Source: JBGSWE01 sp049292975 (GTDB lineage Bacteria; Patescibacteriota; Saccharimonadia; Saccharimonadales; JACDBH01). Taken from it: a stretch of DNA of 19,263 nt. The notes beneath the pieces were generated by a model. That model saw nothing but the letters and a program-made list of their open reading frames with translations. It had not been told where the DNA came from and did no database searches. Numbering within the stretch: the stretch's first letter is position 1; each line of letters begins with the position of its first letter. Position numbers and translations under genes: made by a program. Positions 1-6,769 of the stretch are shown in pieces. The stretch covers positions 1 through 19,263 of the forward strand of contig JBATRZ010000030.1 of the NCBI GenBank assembly GCA_049292975.1, read 5' to 3'.

Positions 1-834
1 ATCTCTTAATTTCCAATATGGCGCCTGGCTCCAACCCTTTGGAACTCTCTTTATCGCCGGGTATTTTTTGGCAAGCTTCTTAAACTCGTCCGCACTGATG
101 ATGGGGTTACCAAAGAACGAGCCGCAATTGGCTATCTTACCAGGGTCGGGCAGTTTTTTAGACCTGATGGCGATGACCGCCTTCCTGACATTAGCGGGCG
201 TGTACTCGACAAGGTCGTGTTCGGTAAAGTAAGCTTCGATATCGGCATACTTCGGACGATGTTCAGAGATTTTGGACAGTTTAAAAGTGACAAAAGATAT
301 CAAAAACCGCTCTGAATCTACAGCTTTAAAACGCGAGGTGCGGTAGCCAAAGGCGCACTGCTCGTTTAGAAGTGTTACAAAGCCCTTCTCCATGCGGTCA
401 TAGGCTTCGATCTCTACGATAGTCTGGGACACATCCTGGCCGTAAGCACCGATGTTCTGCACAGGCGCCGCGCCTACGGTACCAGGGATAAGGGATAACG
501 ATTCTACGCCTGATAACTTCAAACCCACCAGCTGGTCCACAATGGTGTCCCAATGTTCGCCGGCTCCAATCCGGTAGGTGGCGGACTCCTTGTCTTCGGC
601 AACCAACTTAAAGCCGCGTATCTTATTGATTACCAACAGGCCCTTAAAGCCTTCGTCGCGCCAGATAATATTGCTGCCGCTGCCGATAACGCGTACAGGC
701 AGCTGGCGCGCCTCGGCCCAGGCTTCTGCTCCGGCCAGTCCTTGTCTGGACTTAACCTCGGTCACAAAGTCGGCGTTGCCGCCCAGCCGCATCGTCGAGT
801 ACAGCTTCAAGGACACATCTTTTAGAACTTTCAT
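1..834 (-). CDS. murB: UDP-N-acetylenolpyruvoylglucosamine reductase MurB, 5' part (runs off left edge)
   Basis: MurB is the FAD-dependent enzyme that reduces UDP-GlcNAc-enolpyruvate to UDP-MurNAc with NADPH in the cytoplasmic stage of peptidoglycan synthesis. The reverse strand is open for 278 codons from ATG at 834. Visible landmarks are the FAD-binding stretch VIGSGSNIIW near residue 49, LIPGTVGAAPVQNIGAYG near residues 115-132, the substrate-side YRTSRFK near residue 165, and NCGSFFGNP near residue 237, whose Ser is the expected proton donor. This is the type I (E. coli-like) arrangement. The C-terminal part, including the expected catalytic Glu, lies beyond position 1. GGAG about 12 nt upstream of the ATG is a weak ribosome-binding site. 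It is divergent from the HTH gene at 1004. Family assignment is secure; completeness cannot be judged. Confidence 0.96.
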   Translation of the reverse strand, partial: MKVLKDVSLKLYSTMRLGGNADFVTEVKSRQGLAGAEAWAEARQLPVRVIGSGSNIIWRDEGFKGLLVINKIRGFKLVAEDKESATYRIGAGEHWDTIVDQLVGLKLSGVESLSLIPGTVGAAPVQNIGAYGQDVSQTIVEIEAYDRMEKGFVTLLNEQCAFGYRTSRFKAVDSERFLISFVTFKLSKISEHRPKYADIEAYFTEHDLVEYTPANVRKAVIAIRSKKLPDPGKIANCGSFFGNPIISADEFKKLAKKYPAIKRVPKGWSQAPYWKLRD

Positions 835-1003
835 TCCGTTAGACTCCAATTATCCGTATCTGGTATTGTTAGCGATTGAAGCAAGCTACGGGATTTAGCC
901 GTGTTACACAGGTTGTAAATCTTCTGGAGACTAACGGGATTCATGCTTACGCTTAAGTATATTAGAGGTTGCGATTTTTAGCCATGAGCCGTAGCATGTA
1001 TGT

Positions 1004-1555
1004 ATGCAAAGAAGTAGGTTCCCCTATGCCAATCTGGGCCACCGTTTGCAGGAGATCCGCAAACAATCGCTCGAGACCGTTCCCGAAGTGTCCGGTGCCG
1101 TTGAGCTTGATAACGAAGAGATAGTACGTTTTGAGAAGGGGGAAGACCGGCCCAGCGAGGATGTCCTGATGCTGCTTATCAATCACTTCAACATACGCGA
1201 AGAAGAAGCAGACGAGCTATGGGACCTGGCGGGCTACACCGATGCCAAGGCCCAGCCCCAACCGCTTGATCACACTGCTTTTCCGACGCTTGTGGTGGTG
1301 CCCAACGACACCCGTATCATCTATACCGATACCGCCAATGTCAGCATTAATAACTTCGGCGTTGTCCTGAATTTTATGCAGAATGGTCTGAGCAGCCAGC
1401 CGCAAAGCGTCTCGCGCATAGGCATGAGCATGGAGCATGCCAAGAGCGTGCTGGAAGTCCTGGCCCGCACCATCGCCCAAGCCGAGGCAAGTAAGACCCC
1501 AAAAGCTCTCCCCGGCAAAACCAGCAGCAAACCACAAGCTAAACGCCGTAAATAA
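1004..1555 (+). CDS. HTH (XRE-like) domain protein with C-terminal DUF3467-like domain
   Basis: A 183-aa protein, probably a DNA-binding regulator. Residues about 8-80 resemble a Cro/CI-type helix-turn-helix unit (GHRLQEIRKQSLE, then EEIVRFEKGEDRPSEDVLMLLINHF), with an acidic REEEADELWDLAGY end as in many XRE proteins. Residues about 100-160 (IIYTDTANVSINNFGVVLNF, then SRIGMSMEHAKSVLEVLARTI) resemble DUF3467, a small domain of unknown function whose members share a VRVVMSPQHAKALL-type segment. The last 20 residues are Lys/Pro-rich. No clear Shine-Dalgarno precedes the ATG, and upstream ATGs at 984, 996 and 1000 are out of frame. The gene faces the thioredoxin-fold gene at 1593 tail to tail, 37 bp apart. 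The DNA target is unknown. Confidence 0.82.
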   Translation: MQRSRFPYANLGHRLQEIRKQSLETVPEVSGAVELDNEEIVRFEKGEDRPSEDVLMLLINHFNIREEEADELWDLAGYTDAKAQPQPLDHTAFPTLVVVPNDTRIIYTDTANVSINNFGVVLNFMQNGLSSQPQSVSRIGMSMEHAKSVLEVLARTIAQAEASKTPKALPGKTSSKPQAKRRK

Positions 1556-1592
1556 GCAGCCGTAACTCGGCCGTGTCTGGCTTGTTATGGGT

Positions 1593-2666
1593 TCATTGCA
1601 AATCTGCGGTTTTGACGACGCCGTCGTGACGGCGGCCACCATAGATGATGGTGGGGATTTTGACGGTTTTAATCTTGTCTTTGACGGTGCGGCGGTTGTT
1701 GTCCAGTATGCTGGTAACTGCTTCGGACTGCGCGGTGCGGGCGATTTCTTCTATTTGTTCTTCGCTGTAGCCAAAATCACGCAGCCAGCTCTTTAGCAAT
1801 GATTCAGCCTGCGTCTGGTTAAGCAGCGAATTTATCTTTACCTGGTAACTGACATTCTTTTCGTCTTTGCCGGCGAAAATCAAATCCAGCATGCGCCAAT
1901 CAGCCGGGGCGGCTGCGCCTTGTAGCGGATGCATCTTGATGGCTTCAAGGTAGCGCACAACGGTGAGGGAATTGGCAAATTTATAGCCGCTCTTTGTGGT
2001 CGTGTCCTCGATAGGATAGGCGATGTAGGCCACATTGTAGCGGTCAAAAAACCTGGCTTCGGATAAATTGGCATACAGCTGCTTGCAGTACTGGCAGCCC
2101 GGATCTATGACTTCAAGGGCAGTTGGCTTGGCCGCGTCATACGGCTGCTTGTAGGACGGGTTTTGGGGCAGATAGGCCTCGGCCTTCCAATCCTGCATGC
2201 GTGTCGGGATGGCGGCAACCGTATCCTTAAAGCTGGTGGCCTCGTGGCCTATCCACTCGTGCAATTTGAATTTTTTTAACGACGTTACGAAGCTGGGCGA
2301 TACGCTCTCTATCGAGCATGCCTCGGCACCTAAAGAGCACGAGGCGGCATTGGCCGGACTGCAGGTGCCATAGACGTAGAGATTCAGGCCGCTCTTAACC
2401 ACAACGAACACGCTCCACAGCGTCAGCAGGATAATTAAGAAAGCGGCAACTTCTAGTGCAATATCGGCAGTTTTAACCCAGCGCGGTGATTTTAGCGCTA
2501 CGCGGGCGAGCAGCCGGCTCTTCAGTTCATCCTTGAATTTGGTATCACACGGACGGAAGGTAACACGGCGCGCCACACAGCCCCAGGCTTGCTTGGCCAT
2601 ACGGCGGTACCTGGCCGAGAAGATACTGATGACGGCCAGGATGATGAATGCCGCGATGCAAAACAT
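1593..2666 (-). CDS. membrane-anchored thioredoxin-fold (DsbA-like) protein with CQYC motif
   Basis: A 357-aa protein with a hydrophobic N-terminus (residues 1-17), a basic cytoplasmic stretch, a second strong membrane segment (about 70-92), and a long domain expected outside the membrane. The domain carries VIDPGCQYCKQLY (Cys191, Cys194), the CxxC dithiol site of thioredoxin/DsbA proteins, and near the C-terminus KIPTIIYGG, which fits the cis-Pro strand. Three more cysteines (102, 110, 117) follow the membrane segment. It probably reduces, oxidises or isomerises disulfides at the cell surface. The start ATG shares one base with the stop of the upstream PLP gene (TAATG), so translation is probably coupled. 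Thiol:disulfide chemistry is well supported; direction of electron flow and substrate are not. Confidence 0.8.
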   Translation of the reverse strand: MFCIAAFIILAVISIFSARYRRMAKQAWGCVARRVTFRPCDTKFKDELKSRLLARVALKSPRWVKTADIALEVAAFLIILLTLWSVFVVVKSGLNLYVYGTCSPANAASCSLGAEACSIESVSPSFVTSLKKFKLHEWIGHEATSFKDTVAAIPTRMQDWKAEAYLPQNPSYKQPYDAAKPTALEVIDPGCQYCKQLYANLSEARFFDRYNVAYIAYPIEDTTTKSGYKFANSLTVVRYLEAIKMHPLQGAAAPADWRMLDLIFAGKDEKNVSYQVKINSLLNQTQAESLLKSWLRDFGYSEEQIEEIARTAQSEAVTSILDNNRRTVKDKIKTVKIPTIIYGGRRHDGVVKTADLQ

Positions 2667-3889
2667 TATTTCTGCCCCTCAATAAGCGTGCGCATGGTTT
2701 TTAGGGCATGCTGGACATCATGGGACGTATTGTGCAGGCCGATTGAGAAGCGCAGCAGCGGCGGCAGCTGGTTTTTCTCAAGCAGGTAGTAATGACAGCA
2801 GAAATAGCCGCTGCGTACCATAATACCGGCCGAAGACAGGAAGACGGCCAGCCGGTGGGCATCAATTTTTGGGCTGTAAACGCTTATGACAGATGACGGT
2901 CCGGCATTAAACATCTCAAGGCCCTCGATGCTCTTGAGCCCATCGTACAGTTCTTGGGACAAGCCTTGCATGTGATCGTGCAGACTGCGGCCGCCCGGGC
3001 GCAACTGGCCGAGCCACTCCAGAGCTTTTTTGAAGCCGATGATCTCGCCGAAGGCCTGCAGGCCGGGTTCGAGCAGTGCAGACGGCTCATCGGGCAACAG
3101 TTTATAACTTGATTCCTTGACGGCGTGAACCATGCCGCCGCCGATGAAGCTCTTGTGCAAGGATTGTAGCAATTCCTTACGGATGACTATGACCCCAAGG
3201 CTGGTCGCGTACATTTTGTGACCCGAAAAACAGATAGCGTCTGCCTGTACTGAGGTGAGCAATTCATGATGATGGGCCATGGCCTGGGCAGCATCCAGTA
3301 TCACAATACCGCCGCGCCGGTGCGCATCATCAACAAGTGCTTGCACATTGCCAAGTGCGCGGCCGTCTATGTTAGATACGGCGTTTACCACCACCACGGC
3401 ATTCTCAAGCTGACTTTGGTCATACTGCAGCTGCCCGTCCGGCGTACGGCTCAGGACTATGCGCTCGATACCGAGCCGCCCGGCCGCGGCCATGGTGGGC
3501 AGGAATACCGAGTTATGTTCGATATCCGACGTAATGATGCGGCGGTAGTTACCGGCTGGCAGCTGGCTTAGGATAAGGTTGAGTCCGTATGTCGTGTTAA
3601 GCGTGAAAGACACCGAGTAATCTTTGGCCGGCAGCTTCAAAAAGCCCAGCACCTCGCGCCTGGTGTCCTCTATGGCCTCATCTACCTGCTGGCCCCATTT
3701 GTACTTAACACGGCCGCCGCAGGCATTGTAAGAATGGTAATAGTCCTGCACCGCGTCAATCACCGGCTGCGGACGCATGCTCTGGCAGGCAGCATCCAGG
3801 TAAATTGAATCATCGCCAAGGTAGGCGTATTCCGGCATCCGGTTGCTGCCGTTTGCTGCCGGCTGTTTGTTTTTATGCGTCCCAAACAT
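2666..3889 (-). CDS. aminotransferase class V PLP enzyme, cysteine desulfurase/SufS-like
   Basis: A 407-aa fold-type I PLP enzyme. SDIEHNS (His125, expected to stack on the cofactor), VILDAAQA (Asp199, which pairs with the pyridine nitrogen) and FSGHKMYA (Lys225, the Schiff-base lysine) are all in place. The C-terminal VRSGYFCCHYYL occupies the position of the RxGxxC segment where cysteine desulfurases carry the persulfide cysteine, here Cys364 or Cys365, so sulfur mobilisation from cysteine is plausible. SufU, SufB or IscU are not nearby. The first 20 residues are a polar extension. It is cotranscribed with the CxxC membrane protein. An extended -10-like TGTTACACT ends 8 nt before the ATG, so the mRNA may be nearly leaderless. 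A related class V lyase or Moco-sulfurase-like role cannot be excluded. Confidence 0.85.
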   Translation of the reverse strand: MFGTHKNKQPAANGSNRMPEYAYLGDDSIYLDAACQSMRPQPVIDAVQDYYHSYNACGGRVKYKWGQQVDEAIEDTRREVLGFLKLPAKDYSVSFTLNTTYGLNLILSQLPAGNYRRIITSDIEHNSVFLPTMAAAGRLGIERIVLSRTPDGQLQYDQSQLENAVVVVNAVSNIDGRALGNVQALVDDAHRRGGIVILDAAQAMAHHHELLTSVQADAICFSGHKMYATSLGVIVIRKELLQSLHKSFIGGGMVHAVKESSYKLLPDEPSALLEPGLQAFGEIIGFKKALEWLGQLRPGGRSLHDHMQGLSQELYDGLKSIEGLEMFNAGPSSVISVYSPKIDAHRLAVFLSSAGIMVRSGYFCCHYYLLEKNQLPPLLRFSIGLHNTSHDVQHALKTMRTLIEGQK

Positions 3890-3897
3890 AGGCTTTT

Positions 3898-3906
3898 AGT
3901 GTAACA
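3898..3906 (-). promoter_or_regulatory. probable extended -10 promoter of the PLP/thioredoxin-fold unit
   Basis: Reading the minus strand, TG-T-TACACT ends 8 nt before the ATG at 3889, which places the expected transcription start one or two bases ahead of the start codon. No convincing -35 is seen. The 118-bp divergent gap to the HincII-type gene holds no other clear signal. Confidence 0.4.
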
Positions 3907-4007
3907 GATTACCCCCTTGCTTTTATGTGATTCAAATCACTAAAGAACACCTGACCTCAGACGATACAGGGGTACCAAATCCAGAACTATGCTAAGCTCT
4001 AGGTGTA

Positions 4008-4772
4008 ATGATAGATCTAACGGATATTTCGGCTGCATTGGTTGGCAAGACGGTGCCGGTGCCGCTATCGGGTACGCTATCTGGTCATGCGGCAGGCGAG
4101 CCCTTTGACAAGCTGGTGTATGCGCTAATCAAACAAAAGTTGCCGCAAAATACCTACCGCCAGTACGAGTACCTAAACGAGCTGTACGCCAAGAACTCAT
4201 CCAAGCTGACGCATGAGGAGCGCACAACCCTTATCGGATCCAAATCGCTCCAGTACCTGCTGAACCGCGGCAAAAGTTCTACCTCGGCCTGGTCACTAGA
4301 ACGTTTGTTTGAAGAAAAGCAAAACGATACCGCTGATATCATCATTACTGGCGAAGATTATTACCAGCTGGTAGATGTCAAAACGGTGAACACCGGCAAG
4401 ATGGCCCAGCCGCCCAACATAATTTCTGCGCTCAAAGTAGCAAATATGTGCCGACTGATGCTGCTGCACAGCGAGTTTGACACGCACGATATTATTTATT
4501 TCGAGGTGCAGTGGAAACTATCTGGTAATGAGCTGCAGTGCGTAAATAGCTGCTGGCGTAACCTGTTCAAGGCGGATCCGGCAAGCCTGTATATCAACTG
4601 GGCAGCGGCGCTGCAGATCCAGTTCCATGTTAGCGCGCTCAAGCAGGATTACCATGGCACCAAGGAAGCATGGTGCCGGGAATTCCTGAAGATATTCGTA
4701 AAGCAAGCCAGGGCGCGCATCGAAAAGATGGAGCGGGACTTCGTGCGTGAATTTGAACCCTTAACCCAGTAG
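4008..4772 (+). CDS. hincIIR: type II restriction endonuclease, HincII family (expected GTYRAC)
   Basis: A 254-aa protein collinear with HincII of Haemophilus influenzae (about 258 aa, compared from memory), with long shared stretches: SGTLSGHAAGEPF (21-33), FEEKQNDTADI (101-111) and INWAAALQIQFHV (196-208). The PD-(D/E)xK catalytic set is intact: Asp110, Asp123 and Lys125 (VDVKT) match Asp114, Asp127 and Lys129 of HincII with a constant offset of four. Gln134 and Asn137 in MAQPPN match Gln138 (minor-groove intercalation) and Asn141 (base contact). Cleavage of GTYRAC to blunt ends is therefore predicted. It faces its methyltransferase, with stop codons overlapping by 12 bp; no controller (C) gene is visible. 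A TATGCT -10-like hexamer lies at 3988, and AGGTG sits 2 nt before the ATG, too close for a normal site. Confidence 0.95.
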   Translation: MIDLTDISAALVGKTVPVPLSGTLSGHAAGEPFDKLVYALIKQKLPQNTYRQYEYLNELYAKNSSKLTHEERTTLIGSKSLQYLLNRGKSSTSAWSLERLFEEKQNDTADIIITGEDYYQLVDVKTVNTGKMAQPPNIISALKVANMCRLMLLHSEFDTHDIIYFEVQWKLSGNELQCVNSCWRNLFKADPASLYINWAAALQIQFHVSALKQDYHGTKEAWCREFLKIFVKQARARIEKMERDFVREFEPLTQ

Positions 4773-6332
4773 GTCCAGTACGAGCCTGTCTATTTCTTCC
4801 AGACTGCCGTTGCCCGCCAAGTAACGCCTAACCGCCAATCCAATCTTTTTATGATGCAAAACCTCAACCGCATTAGTCCAATCTATCAGTCTTATGGGGA
4901 TTGCCGAGAGCGGGCGTTCTGAAAATTCCGCGACACCACCCTTCACCAGTCCTTTATAGCGCACCCAGTCGTAGGTAACCTTACTGTTCAGCAGGGCCAG
5001 AATGTAGTAAATACTTTCTTTGACATCTTTGCGGAGGTAGACGGCTGTTACGTCTTGGGTGGGGTACTCATTAGGTTCTGCCAAGCAGAATCTTAAGCGG
5101 TCTTTGTTGGTAATCCTTTCTTTGCACGGGACAAATATCTTCCGGGTGTCCTGATCAAACAGACTAATGCTGCGCAGGAACACCCACTCCCAGTAAGGAA
5201 TATTCTTGCCGTAGGCGTATCTTTTGCCAAGGCCAGCTTTATGATTCTTCAGTTGCCTATAAAATGCAGGGTAATCCTTGGCCAGCACTTTTTCGGTGAG
5301 CGTTGTGCCATTCAGGAATATGTAGCGCCTTGTCCTGGTTTTGCTAAGCGGCTGCATGTCTTTGGCTTTGATGACACTTAGCACCGCAAGCTTTTCTTTT
5401 TGGTTTAGCACGGCCTCATCGGCTAGCCGGAAGGCCATATCAAACCCGCTGACCAAGCCATTGGCAATAGCCGCTATGTCGCCCAGGCGCACATAGGGGA
5501 CCTCGTCTTCTGGAATGAGCGTAGGCTGATGTAACCCCCCAAATCCTGTCTGGCACTTTTTCTCGTAGGTATCCAGCTCGTCCCTTATGGCATTGGGTGC
5601 CAGTATCCAGCTACTGTTCTTGGTAAACGGCCTAATCTTGAAGCTGCTCCACGCGCCATTATTGCCAATAGCTTGAAGGTCGGGCGCAGACAGGCGGGCC
5701 CTGGATGAATAGCGGTACACGGTAGCGGTTTTCGCTGCAGCCTTCCTGGTTTTCACGTACTTGAAGATGATGATGGCTGAAGCTACTTTGCTGAATACCG
5801 GTGTCTCGCTGAAGTGGTAAATTTCCTCGGCATAACCATGATCAACCAGATAATTCCTGAGCGGGCGGGAGTGCATGGTACCCAGCCAGTATTCGGGCGT
5901 AATAAATATCAACTCGCCGCCTTCTTCCAGGAGCTCCACCGACTTCAGGATAAATATGTACAAATAGTCGCTGAGGCTATTGAAATACTTGTTCCAAAGC
6001 GGGTCCGCTGCAAGTTCATCCTTCTGGGTTTTAGCCATATTCTTCCAGCGCACGTAAGGCGGGTTGCCAATTATCAGATCGAACTTCGTATCGAATTTGG
6101 CAGAGATGAAGCTTTCGTTACGCACGGTATGTTTGCTGGTATCAAGTGTCCCATCAATCTCCAGGCCGGTGTATTTTGTATAACCCGCGTTTTTCAGGGA
6201 ATCCAAAAACACGCCTTCGCCGCACGATGGTTCTAGAACGCGGGAGTTCTTTGGCTTGGTACTTAACGACACCATGAAATCAGCCACGAAATCCGGCGTA
6301 AAATACTGCCCCAGCTGTTTCACCTTGTCCAC
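4761..6332 (-). CDS. hincIIM: N6-adenine DNA methyltransferase, HincII type (gamma class)
   Basis: A 523-aa protein that should methylate adenine in GTYRAC and protect DNA from the adjacent endonuclease. It has motif X (QLGQYFTPDF, residues 6-15), motif I for AdoMet binding (VLEPSCGEG, 32-40), motif IV NPPY (90-93, in IIGNPPYVRW) and a long C-terminal target-recognition region. That order is the gamma class. I chose the GTG at 6332 because AGGGGG lies 6 nt upstream and the protein then begins MDKVKQLGQYF, as family members do. An in-frame extension up to 6485 exists, but it reads through a tRNA-tail duplicate and into the tRNA-Arg gene and is rejected. The length is close to the roughly 500 aa of M.HincII. 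The gene lies just downstream of tRNA-Arg(CCG). Confidence 0.92.
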   Translation of the reverse strand: MDKVKQLGQYFTPDFVADFMVSLSTKPKNSRVLEPSCGEGVFLDSLKNAGYTKYTGLEIDGTLDTSKHTVRNESFISAKFDTKFDLIIGNPPYVRWKNMAKTQKDELAADPLWNKYFNSLSDYLYIFILKSVELLEEGGELIFITPEYWLGTMHSRPLRNYLVDHGYAEEIYHFSETPVFSKVASAIIIFKYVKTRKAAAKTATVYRYSSRARLSAPDLQAIGNNGAWSSFKIRPFTKNSSWILAPNAIRDELDTYEKKCQTGFGGLHQPTLIPEDEVPYVRLGDIAAIANGLVSGFDMAFRLADEAVLNQKEKLAVLSVIKAKDMQPLSKTRTRRYIFLNGTTLTEKVLAKDYPAFYRQLKNHKAGLGKRYAYGKNIPYWEWVFLRSISLFDQDTRKIFVPCKERITNKDRLRFCLAEPNEYPTQDVTAVYLRKDVKESIYYILALLNSKVTYDWVRYKGLVKGGVAEFSERPLSAIPIRLIDWTNAVEVLHHKKIGLAVRRYLAGNGSLEEIDRLVLDLLG

Positions 6333-6360
6333 TTCAACCCCCTGCGTAATAAAAGCAAAA

Positions 6361-6388
6361 AAGTGGTACACCCGATAGGATTTGAACC
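6361..6388 (-). repeat. duplicate of the 3' end of tRNA-Arg(CCG) (att-like)
   Basis: These 28 bases are identical to 6433-6460, which hold the CCA end, the 3' acceptor strand and most of the T arm of tRNA-Arg(CCG) plus two flanking bases. The copy is 72 bp away and in the same orientation. Such 3'-end duplications are the usual product of integrase-mediated insertion into a tRNA gene. The copy ends 29 bp before the methyltransferase start. Confidence 0.85.
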
Positions 6389-6389
6389 C

Positions 6390-6413
6390 AGAAAGCGCCT
6401 GTGGCGCTTTTCT
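6390..6413. terminator. triloop hairpin between the two tRNA-Arg tails
   Basis: AAAGCGCC, TGT, GGCGCTTT form a perfect 8-bp stem with a three-base loop (6392-6410), extended by AG/CT with one bulged base. On the minus strand it would lie just downstream of tRNA-Arg(CCG). No U-run follows directly, so termination or 3'-end processing is only one reading. The same hairpin design recurs at 8502 and 8756. Confidence 0.5.
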
Positions 6414-6435
6414 GTAGGATTGGACTCTATACAAG

Positions 6436-6512
6436 TGGTACACCCGATAGGATTTGAACCTACGACCTTTGGTACCGGAAACCAACGCTCTATCCAGCTG
6501 AGCTACGGGTGT
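6436..6512 (-). tRNA. tRNA-Arg (anticodon CCG)
   Basis: On the minus strand a full cloverleaf is visible: acceptor ACACCCG/CGGGTGT, D arm CTCAGCTGGATAGAGC, anticodon stem TTGGT/ACCAA around loop TTCCGGT (anticodon CCG), T arm GTAGG/CCTAT around TTCAAAT, discriminator A and an encoded CCA. Length is 77 nt. Confidence 0.95.
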
Positions 6513-6607
6513 TCGTCGAGGTGTAATGCTTTGTTTGCCAAATTGCCGGCAAAATAAATTTGCCCGTCAATTCTTGCAAACAAACCAAGCCCTCTCCTCT
6601 CAAAATC

Positions 6608-6635
6608 CCAAACAGCAGCAAGCTGCTTGGTTTGG
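6608..6635. other. long hairpin downstream of tRNA-Arg(UCG)
   Basis: CCAAAC-AGCAGC pairs with GCTGCT and, after a two-base bulge, GTTTGG across a 2-nt turn. On the minus strand it sits about 17 nt after the tRNA-Arg(UCG) 3' end and is followed by GATTTTG, a poor U-run. It may define the tRNA 3' end or act as a weak terminator. The rest of 6513-6651 holds only short GGCAAA/TTTGCC inverted repeats. Confidence 0.4.
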
Positions 6636-6651
6636 TATTTTGGCAAAAACC

Positions 6652-6726
6652 TGGTGCCCCGAGAGGGACTCGAACCCCCAACGACAGTTCCGAAGACTGT
6701 TGTGATATCCATTTCACCATCAGGGC
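6652..6726 (-). tRNA. tRNA-Arg (anticodon UCG)
   Basis: Minus-strand cloverleaf: acceptor GCCCTGA/TCGGGGC with one wobble pair, anticodon stem ACAGT/ACTGT around loop CTTCGGA (anticodon TCG), T arm GGGGG/TCCCT with loop TTCGAGT, and an encoded CCA. Length is 75 nt. It begins 43 bp after the mgtE stop on the same strand, so it may share mgtE transcripts. Confidence 0.95.
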
Positions 6727-6769
6727 AAGGACAGGGTAACTTTAACAGATTACAGGGGAGAATTCCAGC

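Noticed and set aside
3960..3985. GGGGTACCAAATCC as a possible distal att copy matching the tRNA-Arg tail
   Set aside because: Only scattered matches to CGGGTGTACCACTT; no better than chance, so the left end of an R-M island cannot be placed here.
6333..6485. In-frame N-terminal extension of the methyltransferase (to 574 codons)
   Set aside because: It is translated from the tRNA-tail duplicate, the hairpin and the tRNA-Arg gene itself, and has repeated FKSYRVYH-type residues. The GTG at 6332 has a good ribosome-binding site and gives the family start.
3902..6751. TAACAGATTAC shared by 3902-3912 and 6741-6751
   Set aside because: An 11-mer with no structure or consistent context; could be chance in 19 kb.
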